Shown here: positions 17,259 to 26,315 of the stretch, one piece after another
Position numbering within the stretch: the first letter of the stretch is position 1
Layout: every line of letters starts with the position of its first letter
Origin: Nocardioides scoriae
Lineage (GTDB): Bacteria > Actinomycetota > Actinomycetes > Propionibacteriales > Nocardioidaceae
DNA length: 64,000 nt
NCBI RefSeq assembly: GCF_900104965.1
Contig: NZ_LT629757.1
Span: forward strand, 992,001-1,056,000
Reading direction: 5' to 3'
The notes under the pieces: model-generated
Told to the model about the DNA's origin: nothing
Databases searched by the model: none
The model's input: only the letters and a program-made list of their open reading frames with translations
Translations under genes and position numbers: made by a program

Positions 17259-18517
17259 CCGTCCCGACCATCACCGCCGCCCGGCTCACCGGCGCCGCGC
17301 ACCGCGCCGAGCTGCCGCTGCTCGTGCTCGGCCCCTCGCTCGGGTCCTCCGCCTCGACGCTGTGGACCCGGTGCGCGATGTCGGGGCTGACCGAGGTCTT
17401 CGACGTCGTCGCCTGGGACCTGCCCGGCCACGGCTACAACCACGCCGTCCCCGACGGGTCGTTCACCGTGGCCGAGCTCGCCGAGGGCGTGCTGCGGGTG
17501 CTCGACGACGTCCTGGAGCAGCGGGGCGAGGTCGGTGGCGGCCGCGGCGGCTCCTTCGCGTACGCCGGCGACTCCGTCGGCGGCGCCGTCGGCCTGCAGC
17601 TGCTGCTCGACCACCCCGACCGCGTCACCTCGGCCGTGCTGCTGTGCACCGGGGCCCGCATCGGCGAGCCCGCCATGTGGGAGGGCCGCCTGGGCCAGGT
17701 GAGCGTCTCCGGCACCTCGGTCATGGTGGCCGGGTCGGCGGAGCGGTGGTTCGCCCCGGGCTTCCTCGACGAGCACCCCGAGACCGGCTCGGCGCTGCTG
17801 CACGCCCTGGCCGACGCCGACGACCGCGGCTACGCCCAGGTCTGCGAGGCGCTGGCCGGGTTCGACGTGCGGCACCGGCTGGGCGAGGTCGCCGCCCCCG
17901 TGCTGGCCGTCGCCGGCGCCCACGACGTCGCCACTCCCCCCGCGAACCTGCAGGAGATCGCCGACGGCGTCCAGCAGGGCCGCTACGTCGAGCTGCCCGA
18001 CGTCGCCCACCTGGCGCCCGCCGAGGCCCCCGAGACGGTCGCCCGGCTGGTCCGCGCCCACGTCCTGGGCGAGGAGCCCGAGCCCCCGGCCGAGGCGCCG
18101 GCTCCCGCCGCGGCGACCGCCGCCGGGGAGCGGTACGACGCCGGCATGGCCGTGCGCCGCGAGGTGCTCGGCGACGCCCACGTCGACCGGGCCACCGCCG
18201 CTGCCACGCCGCTCACCGAGGACTTCCAGCGCTTCATCACCGAGTACGCCTGGGGCGGCATCTGGACCCGCCCCGGGCTCGACCGTCGCAGCCGCTCGAT
18301 GATCACGCTCACCGCGCTCATCGCCCGCGGCCACCACGAGGAGCTGGCGATGCACGTCCGGGCCGCCCGCACCAACGGCCTCGACGACGAGGAGATCAAG
18401 GAGGTGATCCTGCAGAGCGCGATCTACTGCGGGGTCCCCGACGCCAACACCGCCTTCCGGATCGCCCAGCAGGTGCTGTCCGAGCTCGACGCCACCCCTC
18501 CAGGAGGAGACCGATGA
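17255..18517 (+). CDS. pcaL: PcaL: 3-oxoadipate enol-lactonase / 4-carboxymuconolactone decarboxylase fusion
   Basis: A 420-residue two-domain enzyme. Residues 1-270 form an alpha/beta hydrolase (PcaD) with nucleophile Ser107 in GDSVGG, Asp224 in GAHDVATP and His252 in DVAHLAP. A proline/alanine linker (about 273-290) leads to a carboxymuconolactone decarboxylase domain (PcaC, about 292-415, with GGIWTRPGLDRRSRSMITL and GHHEELAMHVRAA). It performs two consecutive steps to beta-ketoadipate. Such fusions are known in Actinobacteria. The GTG start is by overlap with pcaB. The end, PPGGDR, encodes the strong ribosome site of pcaF. Confidence 0.95.
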   Translation: MTVPTITAARLTGAAHRAELPLLVLGPSLGSSASTLWTRCAMSGLTEVFDVVAWDLPGHGYNHAVPDGSFTVAELAEGVLRVLDDVLEQRGEVGGGRGGSFAYAGDSVGGAVGLQLLLDHPDRVTSAVLLCTGARIGEPAMWEGRLGQVSVSGTSVMVAGSAERWFAPGFLDEHPETGSALLHALADADDRGYAQVCEALAGFDVRHRLGEVAAPVLAVAGAHDVATPPANLQEIADGVQQGRYVELPDVAHLAPAEAPETVARLVRAHVLGEEPEPPAEAPAPAAATAAGERYDAGMAVRREVLGDAHVDRATAAATPLTEDFQRFITEYAWGGIWTRPGLDRRSRSMITLTALIARGHHEELAMHVRAARTNGLDDEEIKEVILQSAIYCGVPDANTAFRIAQQVLSELDATPPGGDR

Positions 18518-19710
18518 CCACGTCCGCCTTCGTCTACGACGCCGTCCGCACGCCCTTCGGCAAGTTCAACGGCGCGTACGCCGGCGTACGCCCCGACGAC
18601 CTGGCCGCCACCGTGCTCCGGGCCGTGCGGGAGCGCGTGCCGGGCCTCGACCCGGCGGCCGTCGACCAGGTCCTGCTCGGCAACGCCAACGGTGCGGGCG
18701 AGGAGAACCGCAACGTCGCCCGGATGGCCACGCTGCTCGCGGGCTACCCGGTCTCGGTGCCCGGGTCGAGCATCAACCGGCTCTGCGGGTCCTCGCTGGA
18801 CGCCGCGATGGCCGGGTCGCGCGAGATCGAGACCGGTGACGCCGAGGTCGTGCTCACGGGCGGCGTCGAGTCGATGACCCGCGCGCCCTGGGTGCTGCCC
18901 AAGCCCAGCCGGGCCTTCCCCGCCGGCAACCTCGAGGCCGTCTCCACGGCGCTGGGCTGGCGCTTCGTCAACGAGGCCATGCCCGCCGAGTGGACGGTGT
19001 CGCTGGGCGAGGCCAACGAGCAGCTCCAGGAGGAGTTCGCGGTCTCCCGCGAGCGCCAGGACGAGTTCGCCGTGCGCTCGCACCGGCTGGCCCACGAGGC
19101 CTGGGAGGCGGGGTTCTACGACGACCTCACCGTGGCCGTGGAGGGCACCGAGCTGACCCGCGACGAGGGCGTGCGGGCCTCGGCCAGCACCGAGTCGCTC
19201 GCGCGGCTGCGCCCGTCGTTCCGCAAGGACGGCACCATCACCGCCGGCAACGCCTCGCCGCTGTCCGACGGCGCCTCCGCCGTGCTGCTCGGGTCCGAGG
19301 CCGCGGCCGCGTCCCTGGGCCGGGAGCCGCTGGCCCGGATCGCCGGCCGCGCCGCCCACGCGCTGGAGCCGCAGCGCTTCGGCTACGCCCCGGTCGAGGC
19401 CGCGAACCGGGCGCTGGCCCGGGCCGGCATCGGCTGGTCCGACGTCGGCGCGGTCGAGCTCAACGAGGCCTTCGCGGTCCAGTCGCTGGCCTGCCTCGAC
19501 GCCTGGAAGGTCGACCCCGACCTGGTCAACACCCGCGGCGGCGCGATCGCCGTCGGCCACCCGCTGGGCGCCTCGGGCGGCCGGGTGCTCGGCACCCTGG
19601 CCAAGGTGATGCGCGAGGGCGGCGTCCGCTGGGGCGTCGCGGCCATCTGCATCGGCGTCGGCCAGGGCCTGGCCGTGGTGCTGGAGAACGCCGGGGAGAC
19701 GACCTCGTGA
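18514..19710 (+). CDS. pcaF: 3-oxoadipyl-CoA thiolase
   Basis: A 398-residue thiolase that splits beta-ketoadipyl-CoA into succinyl-CoA and acetyl-CoA. The active-site cysteine is in SINRLCGSSLDA (about Cys90), the His in NEAFA and GGAIAVGHPLGASGGR, and the second Cys in AICIGVGQG. The ATG at 18514 follows AGGAGGAGA. It overlaps pcaL (ATGA) and pcaI (GTGA). Confidence 0.95.
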   Translation: MTTSAFVYDAVRTPFGKFNGAYAGVRPDDLAATVLRAVRERVPGLDPAAVDQVLLGNANGAGEENRNVARMATLLAGYPVSVPGSSINRLCGSSLDAAMAGSREIETGDAEVVLTGGVESMTRAPWVLPKPSRAFPAGNLEAVSTALGWRFVNEAMPAEWTVSLGEANEQLQEEFAVSRERQDEFAVRSHRLAHEAWEAGFYDDLTVAVEGTELTRDEGVRASASTESLARLRPSFRKDGTITAGNASPLSDGASAVLLGSEAAAASLGREPLARIAGRAAHALEPQRFGYAPVEAANRALARAGIGWSDVGAVELNEAFAVQSLACLDAWKVDPDLVNTRGGAIAVGHPLGASGGRVLGTLAKVMREGGVRWGVAAICIGVGQGLAVVLENAGETTS

Positions 19711-20396
19711 CGACCGTGCTCGAGCGTCCGGGCGCCGAGGGGGCCGCGACCGCTGCCGACGAGGCCGTGGCCGACGTCCCCGACGGCGCGACCGTGCTGA
19801 TCGGCGGCTTCGGCGCGGCCGGCCAGCCCGTCGAGCTGATCGACGCGCTGCGCCGGCGCGGCGCCCGCGACCTGACCGTGGTCAACAACAACGCCGGCAA
19901 CGGCGACACCGGGCTCGCGGCGCTGCTGGCGACCGGGGCCGTGCGCAAGATGGTGTGCTCGTTCCCGCGGCAGAGCGACTCGTGGGTCTTCGACGACCTC
20001 TACCGCTCCGGCAGGATCGAGCTCGAGGTGGTGCCGCAGGGCAACCTGGCCGAGCGGATGCGGGCGGCAGGAGCCGGCATCGGCGCCTTCTTCTCCCCCA
20101 CCGGCGTCGGCACGCCCCTGGCCGAGGGCAAGGAGGAGCGCACCATCGACGGTCGGCGCTACGTCCTGGAGATGCCGATCCGCGGCGACTACGCGCTGGT
20201 CAAGGCCCACGTCGCCGACCGGGTGGGCAACCTGGTCTACCGCAAGACGGCCCGCAACTTCGGTCCCGTGATGGCCACCGCGGCCACCACCACCGTCGTG
20301 CAGGTCTCCCGCGTCGTGGAGACCGGCGAGCTCGACCCGGAGGTCGTCGTGACCCCCGGCATCTACGTCGACCGGGTGGTGGTGACCCATGGGTGA
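19707..20396 (+). CDS. pcaI: 3-oxoacid (beta-ketoadipate) CoA-transferase subunit A
   Basis: A 229-residue alpha subunit with the family motif ATVLIGGFGAAGQPVELIDAL and GAFFSPTGVGTPLAEGKE. With PcaJ it moves CoA from succinyl-CoA to beta-ketoadipate. The GTG at 19707 overlaps the pcaF stop. It overlaps pcaJ by 8 bp. Confidence 0.93.
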   Translation: MTTVLERPGAEGAATAADEAVADVPDGATVLIGGFGAAGQPVELIDALRRRGARDLTVVNNNAGNGDTGLAALLATGAVRKMVCSFPRQSDSWVFDDLYRSGRIELEVVPQGNLAERMRAAGAGIGAFFSPTGVGTPLAEGKEERTIDGRRYVLEMPIRGDYALVKAHVADRVGNLVYRKTARNFGPVMATAATTTVVQVSRVVETGELDPEVVVTPGIYVDRVVVTHG

Positions 20397-21039
20397 GCGC
20401 GCGAGCACCTCCGAGCGGCTGTCCAAGGACCAGATCGCGGCCATGATCGCCGACGACATCCCGACCGGTGCCTTCGTCAACCTGGGGATCGGCCAGCCCA
20501 CGCTGGTGGCCGACCACCTCGACCTCGAGCGCGGCGTGGTCCTCCACACCGAGAACGGCATGCTCGGGATGGGACGCGCCGCGGTCGGCGACGAGGTCGA
20601 CCCCGACCTCATCAACGCCGGCAAGATCCCGGTCGTGGAGACCCCCGGGGCGTCGTACTTCCACCACGCCGACTCGTTCGCCATGATGCGCGGCGGCCAC
20701 CTCGACGTCTGCGTGCTCGGCGCCTTCCAGGTCGCGGTCAACGGCGACCTCGCCAACTGGCACACCGGCGCGCCCGACGCGATCCCCGCCGTCGGCGGCG
20801 CGATGGACCTCGCCATCGGCGCCAAGGACGTCTTCGTGATGATGACGCTCTTCGGCAAGGACGGCTCGTCCAAGCTGGTCCGCGAGTGCACCTACCCGCT
20901 GACCGGCGTGGCCTGCGTCAGCCGGGTCTACACCGACCACGGCGTCTTCGAGATCACGCCGGCCGGCGTACGGCTGCGGGAGGCGTACGGCGCCACCGCC
21001 GACGAGCTGCGCCACCGCACCGGCCTCGACCTGCTCTAG
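20389..21039 (+). CDS. pcaJ: 3-oxoacid (beta-ketoadipate) CoA-transferase subunit B
   Basis: A 216-residue beta subunit. The catalytic glutamate that forms the CoA thioester is in HTENGMLGMG (about Glu54), with GIGQPTLVADHL upstream. It is the last gene of pcaHGBLFIJ, so the operon reaches succinyl-CoA and acetyl-CoA without outside enzymes. A 32-bp repeat array begins right after its TAG stop. Confidence 0.94.
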   Translation: MGERASTSERLSKDQIAAMIADDIPTGAFVNLGIGQPTLVADHLDLERGVVLHTENGMLGMGRAAVGDEVDPDLINAGKIPVVETPGASYFHHADSFAMMRGGHLDVCVLGAFQVAVNGDLANWHTGAPDAIPAVGGAMDLAIGAKDVFVMMTLFGKDGSSKLVRECTYPLTGVACVSRVYTDHGVFEITPAGVRLREAYGATADELRHRTGLDLL

Positions 21040-21150
21040 CCGCCGAGCGGGCGATCGCAGCCCGCCAGGGAGCGTCGAGCGGGCGATCGCAGCACGCCAG
21101 GCGCCGCCGAGCGGGCGATCGCAGCACGCCGCGGAGCGTCGAGCGGGCGG
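21040..21150 (+). repeat. 32-bp tandem repeat array A (after pcaJ)
   Basis: Four copies of a unit with core GAGCGGGCGATCGC followed by AGCACGCC. The core starts at 21045, 21077, 21109 and 21141, an exact 32-bp period. It begins one or two bases after the pcaJ stop and reads in the pcaJ sense. The last unit is cut by the convergent end of the dehydrogenase gene (stop at 21151-21153). Confidence 0.9.
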
Positions 21151-22014
21151 TCAGTGCGCGGCGTACGTCGCCGCCATGTCCTCGTCGCCGTGGCCCGCGT
21201 CGACGGCGCGGGCGAGGTGGTCGCGGATGCCGGGCATGGCGCCGAGATCGACCCCGGCCGAGCCGGCGGCGGCCAGGATCAGCTCGACGTCCTTGAGCGC
21301 GCCCGACAGCGCGAACGACGGCTCGTAGCTGCCGGCGAGCATCGCCTTGCCCTTGAGCTGGACGTACGGCGCGTCCATCGCGCCGCCCGAGACCGCCTCG
21401 AGGAACAGCGCGGGGTCCAGGCCGAGCTCGCGGGTGAGCGTCAGCGAGTCGGCGACGCCCTCCAGCACGGTGACCACCCAGGCGTTGGCGGCGAGCTTGA
21501 GCCGGCTGCCGCCACCGGGCTGGTCGCCGACCCAGATGGTGCGACCGCCGATGGCCTCGAAGACGGGCCCGACCACGGCGCGCGCGGACTCCGGACCGGA
21601 GGCCAGCACGACGAGCGCACCGTCCTCGGCCGGCTTCTTGGTGCCGAGCACGGGGGCGTCGACGAGCGTCACGCCGAGGTCCTCGGCCAGCGCGACGAGG
21701 CGGTCCGAGCCGGCCACGCCGACGGTGCTCTGCTGGACCCACACCGTGTCGGCACCGAGGTGGCCGCGCGCCTGCTCCATGGTCTCGGCGACGCTGTCGG
21801 CGTCGTACAGCATGGTGAGGACGACGTCGGCGCCCTCGACCGCCTCGGCGACCGACCCCGCCACCGTCGCGACGTCGGCCAGCGGCTGCGCCTTCTCGGC
21901 GCTGCGGTTCCACACGGTCAGCGGCAGCCCCGCCGCGGCCAGGTTGCGGGCCATGCCGGCGCCCATCGTGCCGGTGCCGAGCAGGGTCACGGACGGGGTG
22001 GAGCTGGGGGACAT
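21151..22014 (-). CDS. NAD(P)-dependent beta-hydroxyacid dehydrogenase (HIBADH family)
   Basis: A 287-residue protein with a Rossmann motif (LLGTGTMGAGMARNL, residues 10-24), the substrate segment DAPVLGTKKPAEDG and the catalytic lysine in SRLKLAANAWV. The family includes 3-hydroxyisobutyrate, tartronate semialdehyde and 6-phosphogluconate dehydrogenases and imine reductases. The substrate here is unknown. The usual DAPVSGG is changed to DAPVLGT, which favours a less typical substrate. The gene lies between two repeat arrays in opposite orientations and has no obvious operon partner. Confidence 0.87.
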   Translation of the reverse strand: MSPSSTPSVTLLGTGTMGAGMARNLAAAGLPLTVWNRSAEKAQPLADVATVAGSVAEAVEGADVVLTMLYDADSVAETMEQARGHLGADTVWVQQSTVGVAGSDRLVALAEDLGVTLVDAPVLGTKKPAEDGALVVLASGPESARAVVGPVFEAIGGRTIWVGDQPGGGSRLKLAANAWVVTVLEGVADSLTLTRELGLDPALFLEAVSGGAMDAPYVQLKGKAMLAGSYEPSFALSGALKDVELILAAAGSAGVDLGAMPGIRDHLARAVDAGHGDEDMAATYAAH

Positions 22015-22067
22015 GGGGGTTCCTCTCGGTGGGGCTGCGGTCGCACGCCTCGTACCCCGTCCGGTCG

Positions 22068-22254
22068 TGCCGCAACTGCCCGCTGGGCGTCGCCTGAGGT
22101 GCTCCGAACGCCCGCTCGGCGTCCCCGCGCGTGCTGCGATCGCCCGCTCGGCGTCCCCGCGCGTGCTGCGATCGACCGCTCGGCGCTCCTGGGCGTGCTG
22201 GAAACGCCCGCTCGGCGGTCCTCGGCGTGCTGCGAACGCCCCCTCGGGGCGTGC
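22068..22254 (-). repeat. 32-bp tandem repeat array B (after fgd)
   Basis: Six units with exact 32-bp spacing (starts at 22068, 22100, 22132, 22164, 22196, 22228). On the plus strand they read TGCTGCGATCGCCCGCTCGG, which is the reverse complement of array A. In the sense of fgd (minus) they read GAGCGGGCGATCGC, directly after its TGA. The outer units are degenerate. Confidence 0.9.
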
Positions 22255-23259
22255 TCAGGCCAGGGCGCGGAGCCGCGGGAGCACGTCGCGGCCGAAGTCG
22301 CTCAGGAAGGTGTCCTGGTCGTGGCCGGGGGCGTGGAAGACGAGGTGGTCGAAGCCGGCGTCGAGGTAGGGCTGCACGGCGTCGACGACGCCGTCGGGGT
22401 CGGTCTCGACGATCCAGCGCTGGGCGACCTGCTCGATCGGCAGCTCGTCGGCGGCGCGGGCCATCTCGACCGGGTCGTCGAGGCCGTGCTTCTGCTCGGC
22501 GGTCAGCGACAGCGGGGCCCAGAACCGGCAGTTCTCCAGCGCGTCCTCGCGGGTCCGGGCGTAGGAGAGCTTGATCTCGATGGTGCGCTCGATCGCGGCC
22601 GGGTCCCGGTCCCCCGCCTCCGCGCCCGCGGCCACGGCGGGCAGCAGCTTGTCGGTGTAGAGGTCCATGCCCTTGCCGCTGGTGCAGATGAAGCCGTCGC
22701 CGGCGCGGCCGGCGTACTTCGCCACCACCGGGCCGCCGGCGGCGACGTAGATCGGGACCCCGCCCTCGGGACGGTCGTAGACGGTCGCCTCGTCGGTGGC
22801 GTAGTAGTCGCCCTCGAAGGTGACCCGCTCGCCGGCCCACAGCGCCCGCATCAGCCGCACCGACTCGCGCAGCCGCCCGAACCGCTCCTTGAACTCCGGC
22901 CACTCGAAGCGCGCGACCGACACCTCGTTGAGCGCCTCGCCGGTGCCGACTCCGAGGATCACGCGGTCGGGGTAGAGCGAGCCGAGGGTGCCGAACGCCT
23001 GCGCCAGCACCGCCGGGTTGTAGCGGAACGTCGGGGTGAGCACCGAGGTGCCCATCACGATCCGCTCCGTGCGCTCCCCCATGGCCGCCAGCAGCGACAT
23101 GGCGTACGGCGCGTGGCCGTCGACGTGGCGCCACGGCTGGAAGTGGTCGCTCACCATGACGCTGTCGAGCCCCACCTCCTCGGCCCGGACGGCCAGCTCG
23201 ACCAGCTGGCGGGGGGCGAACTGCTCGGCCGAGGCCTTGTAACCGATGCGCAGGGACAC
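22255..23259 (-). CDS. fgd: F420-dependent glucose-6-phosphate dehydrogenase
   Basis: 334 residues, nearly the length of mycobacterial FGD1 (336), with long blocks typical of it: [27 protein letters not shown] (catalytic His), [25 protein letters not shown] (catalytic Glu), CTSGKG and [14 protein letters not shown]. It oxidises glucose-6-phosphate and reduces coenzyme F420, which supplies F420H2 to other enzymes. The GTG at 23259 lies 5 nt after the histidine kinase stop. Its presence implies that the organism makes F420. Confidence 0.95.
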   Translation of the reverse strand: MSLRIGYKASAEQFAPRQLVELAVRAEEVGLDSVMVSDHFQPWRHVDGHAPYAMSLLAAMGERTERIVMGTSVLTPTFRYNPAVLAQAFGTLGSLYPDRVILGVGTGEALNEVSVARFEWPEFKERFGRLRESVRLMRALWAGERVTFEGDYYATDEATVYDRPEGGVPIYVAAGGPVVAKYAGRAGDGFICTSGKGMDLYTDKLLPAVAAGAEAGDRDPAAIERTIEIKLSYARTREDALENCRFWAPLSLTAEQKHGLDDPVEMARAADELPIEQVAQRWIVETDPDGVVDAVQPYLDAGFDHLVFHAPGHDQDTFLSDFGRDVLPRLRALA

Positions 23260-23264
23260 GAGGC

Positions 23265-25346
23265 TCAATCTGCCACACGCGCCTCGGCGGGGACGGTCGG
23301 GAGCCACACCTCCAGCAGGGTGCCGCCGTGGGGACCGGGACCGACGTCGAGACGACCCCCCGCCACGACGGCCCGGTCGTGCATGCTGGCCAGCCCCAGG
23401 TGGCCCGGTCGCCGCTCCAGGTCGGCGGCCCGCAGGCCCCGGCCGTCGTCGAGCACGCTCACCCGCACCCCGTGGTCCTCGCGGGCGACCTCGACGGCCA
23501 CCGACGCCGCCCCGGAGTGGCGGCGGGTGTTGACCAGGGCCTCCTTGGCGACGCGGTACGCCGTGACCCGCGCGCCGTCGGACAGCCCGCTGTCGGGGTC
23601 GCCGACGACGCTCCAGGCGATGCCCGTCCCGTCCAGGACGTACGCCGCGGCCTCCCGCAGCGCGGTCACCAGGTCGGTGCGCCGGGCCGGCGACTCGAGG
23701 TCGAAGAGCAGGTGACGCAGCCGGGCGGTGGCCCCGGCGAGCGACTCGTGCATCCGCCCCAGGTCACGGCGCTGGGCATCGTCGAGGGAGTCGCCCAGCT
23801 GCCGCTCGAGCAGGGACAGCCGCAGCTGCACCGCCGCCAGCGCCTGCACCGAGTCGTCGTGGACGTCGGCGGCGATCCGGCTGCGCTCGTCCTCCTGCGC
23901 CTCCACCAGGCGGGTCAGCAGCACCTGTCGCGTCTCGGCGAGCCGCCGCAGGTCCTCGCGGGCCTGGGTGAGGTCGGTGACGTCGCGCTGGATGCTGCCG
24001 AGGGCGAGGGGCTCCCCCGTCACCGGGCTGCGCATCACGAAGCTGTGGCTGAGCACCGGGACGTCGTCGCCCCCGTCCTGGTGGCGCAGCCAGGTCGACC
24101 ACTCCTGGTGACCGACGGCGCGCAGCTGCTCCATCGCGGCCGGGCCCCCGCCCGCGAGCACGTGGTCGGGGCGGAAGGACCGGTGGTCGAGCCGGCGCAC
24201 GTCGTCGTCGGACCCCAGGCCGGTCATGGTGCGCCCGGCGGGGTTGAGGTAGAGCAGGCGGCCGTCCAGGTCCGCGATGGCGATGAAGTCGTCCGAGGCC
24301 TCGACCAGGGCCACGAACCGCTCCCGCTCCTCGGCGCTGAAGCTGACCTGGTCGTCGCTCTCGCGCTGGCCGTCGCGCAGCGTCTGCAGGGTGCGGACCA
24401 TGGCCACCACGATGCCGAGGCCGAGCAGCGCGACCCCCGGCGCGGAGGGGTGGTCGAAGGGGGTGAGCACCACCAGGCCGACCAGGCACACCGTGGCGAG
24501 GACCGCGGTCCAGGCCAGGCCCGGGGCGGTGATCGACCGCGTGACGGCGGAGCGCTCCGGCTCCGCCGGCCCCGCTGCCGGTTCGGGCACGGTCCACGCC
24601 GCCAGCACGACCAGCGCGGTCGCCAGGTAGAGCAGTGCGCCCACCGGGTTGCCGGGTCGCCACACGCCCGCGGCCAGCATCACGAGGTAGGTCACGTCGA
24701 CGACGGCCGAGAGCACCACGCCGGCCAGGAGCAGCAGGTCGGCGGGCCGGGCGCGGAGACCGGCGGCGACCATGGCCGCGACCACGGCCAGCATCGCCAC
24801 GTCGAGCACCGGGTAGGCCAGGTTGACCGCGACCGCGTGGGGCGGCGTCCCCGGCGCCCCGAGCGGCCGGACCGCCATGTCCACCACCGCGACCGTGACC
24901 CCGCCCACCCCGAGCGCCGCGACGGCCCCGTCGAGCAGCAGCAGCCGCGGCAGGGCCCGTCGGCGCCGGGCCCCGCGCACCACGAGCGCGGCCAGGAACA
25001 GCAGCGCGGAGCCGACAAACAGGGCGTCGGCCGCCGAGGGGTAGGGCTGCGGGACCGCGGTGCGCACGAAGGTCCAGAAGACGACGAACCCCAGCGTCCG
25101 TGCGGTCACCGCGGCCGCGACCAGGCCCCACAGCCAGCGGCCCTCGCGCACGGTCGCGGCCCGCCACACCAGCGCGGCGCTCATCAGGGCGTAGCCGGCC
25201 CCCTGCAGGAAGCCGTCGACCTCCACCCGGAACCCCGGGCGCGACCGCACCCCGGGCACGGTGGACACGGCGTACACCGCTCCGATCGCGGCCACGACCG
25301 CGATCAGGACGCGCAGCCCACGGACGTGAGCCAGGCCCAGCGACAT
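23265..25346 (-). CDS. Orphan sensor histidine kinase (7-8 TM, PAS, HisKA_3)
   Basis: From the ATG at 25346 (GGAGGG upstream) the protein has 693 residues. The N-terminal 300 residues contain about eight transmembrane helices. A PAS domain follows ([28 protein letters not shown]...GSIQRDVT). Then a HisKA_3 helix with phospho-acceptor His496 (RIAADVHDD), and an HATPase domain with N-box [11 protein letters not shown] and G-box LDDGRGLR. This is the NarL-partner class, but no response regulator is adjacent. It ends just before fgd, so the two may be co-transcribed. The signal is unknown. A longer start at 25403 is possible. Confidence 0.88.
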   Translation of the reverse strand: MSLGLAHVRGLRVLIAVVAAIGAVYAVSTVPGVRSRPGFRVEVDGFLQGAGYALMSAALVWRAATVREGRWLWGLVAAAVTARTLGFVVFWTFVRTAVPQPYPSAADALFVGSALLFLAALVVRGARRRRALPRLLLLDGAVAALGVGGVTVAVVDMAVRPLGAPGTPPHAVAVNLAYPVLDVAMLAVVAAMVAAGLRARPADLLLLAGVVLSAVVDVTYLVMLAAGVWRPGNPVGALLYLATALVVLAAWTVPEPAAGPAEPERSAVTRSITAPGLAWTAVLATVCLVGLVVLTPFDHPSAPGVALLGLGIVVAMVRTLQTLRDGQRESDDQVSFSAEERERFVALVEASDDFIAIADLDGRLLYLNPAGRTMTGLGSDDDVRRLDHRSFRPDHVLAGGGPAAMEQLRAVGHQEWSTWLRHQDGGDDVPVLSHSFVMRSPVTGEPLALGSIQRDVTDLTQAREDLRRLAETRQVLLTRLVEAQEDERSRIAADVHDDSVQALAAVQLRLSLLERQLGDSLDDAQRRDLGRMHESLAGATARLRHLLFDLESPARRTDLVTALREAAAYVLDGTGIAWSVVGDPDSGLSDGARVTAYRVAKEALVNTRRHSGAASVAVEVAREDHGVRVSVLDDGRGLRAADLERRPGHLGLASMHDRAVVAGGRLDVGPGPHGGTLLEVWLPTVPAEARVAD

Positions 25347-25437
25347 CGGGGCCCCCTCCCGAGCGATCGGCGTGCCGACACGGTAGCCCGAACTCGTCTC
25401 CACCGGGAGAGGTGTGACCGCCCGCCGGCCGCGGACC

Positions 25438-26178
25438 CTAGCGGTCGACCAGGGTGAGCTCGAAGGCGTAGAGGTCGGGGCGGTAGACGTGGCGGCCGAA
25501 CTCGACGGCGCGGCCGGCGTCGTCGTACGCCGTGCGCTGCATCGTCAGCAGCGGCGAGCTGCGCTTCTCGTGGAGCAGCGTGGCCTCGCGGGCGCCCGCC
25601 CGGCGGGCACCGATCCGCTGCTTGGCCACCCGCATCAGGATCCCCGAGCGCCGCAGCAGCGCGTAGAGGCCGTCGTCGGCCAGGTCGTGGGCCCCGAGGT
25701 CGACCACGTCGAGCGGCAGGTAGTTGCGCATCAGGGCGAGCGGCTCCTCGCCGATCCACCGCAGCCGCTCCAGGCTCCACACCGGCGCCCCGGGGTCGAC
25801 CTGCAGCTCGGAGGCGACCTCCTCGTCGGCGGGGGCCTGCGTCAGCTCGAGGAGGTCGGTGCGGGGCTGCTGGCCGGCCCCGGTGAGGTCGTCGTGGAGC
25901 GAGGTCAGCTCCAGCGAGCGGCGCACGCGTCCCTGCACCACCTGGGTGCCGACCCCGCGCTTGCGCACCAGCAGGCCCTTGTCGACCAGCAGCTGGATGG
26001 CCTGGCGCATGGTCGGGCGGGAGAGCCCGAGGTCGCGCGCCAGGGACACCTCGTTGTCGATCTTGTCCCCGGGTGCGATCTCGCCCGAGGCGATGGCACG
26101 CTCGAGCTGCTCGGCGACCTGGAAGTAGAGCGGCACCGGGCTCCCGCGGTCCAGGGTGATGGGCGGGCCGGAGGTCAT
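25438..26178 (-). CDS. GntR/HutC-family repressor of the inositol genes
   Basis: A 246-residue protein with an N-terminal winged helix (residues about 14-80, PLYFQVAEQLERAIASGEIAPGDKI, SRPTMRQAIQLLVDKGLLVRKRGVGTQV) and a C-terminal UTRA ligand domain (ERLRWIGEEPLALMRNYLP...VEFGRHVYRPDLYAFEL). It is divergent from the iol operon, with two TGTC-N2-GACA palindromes between them. By context it is the IolR-type repressor; the inducer would be an inositol catabolite (inference). Confidence 0.9.
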   Translation of the reverse strand: MTSGPPITLDRGSPVPLYFQVAEQLERAIASGEIAPGDKIDNEVSLARDLGLSRPTMRQAIQLLVDKGLLVRKRGVGTQVVQGRVRRSLELTSLHDDLTGAGQQPRTDLLELTQAPADEEVASELQVDPGAPVWSLERLRWIGEEPLALMRNYLPLDVVDLGAHDLADDGLYALLRRSGILMRVAKQRIGARRAGAREATLLHEKRSSPLLTMQRTAYDDAGRAVEFGRHVYRPDLYAFELTLVDR

Positions 26179-26216
26179 GACCGGAGCCTACCGGCGGAGC
26201 GCCTCGCTTGTCAGTA

Positions 26217-26226
26217 TGTCAGGACA
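26217..26226. promoter_or_regulatory. GntR operator 1
   Basis: TGTCAGGACA, inside TATGTCAGGACAAATA, between the divergent GntR and iol genes and just upstream of the TTGACA -35 box. Confidence 0.7.
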
Positions 26227-26231
26227 AATAG

Positions 26232-26237
26232 TTGACA
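26232..26237 (+). promoter_or_regulatory. iol operon -35 box
   Basis: TTGACA is a perfect -35 hexamer. The matching -10 is poor (possibly GAGACT at 26256-26261, 18-bp spacer). It sits between the two operators. Confidence 0.5.
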
Positions 26238-26272
26238 CCCTGCCCGCGCGCGGTGGAGACTTCCCGGGTCCC

Positions 26273-26294
26273 CGAGTTTGTCACGACAAACTCG
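26273..26294. promoter_or_regulatory. GntR operator 2 (22-bp palindrome)
   Basis: A perfect 10-2-10 inverted repeat whose left arm is CGAGTTTGTC and whose core is TGTC-AC-GACA. It is centred 62 bp (about six helical turns) from operator 1 and lies in the iol 5' leader, 21 bp before the first start codon. Confidence 0.85.
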
Positions 26295-26315
26295 ACCGAT
26301 CCGAGAGGCCGCAGC

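Noticed and set aside
21040-22254. CRISPR array
   Set aside because: The 32-bp units are contiguous with no unique spacers and the units themselves vary; no cas genes are present.
21151-22254. Composite transposon bracketed by inverted repeat arrays A and B (and C/D around the DUF347-type gene)
   Set aside because: No transposase or target duplication is present, and the array orientation is fully explained by the gene that ends before each array.
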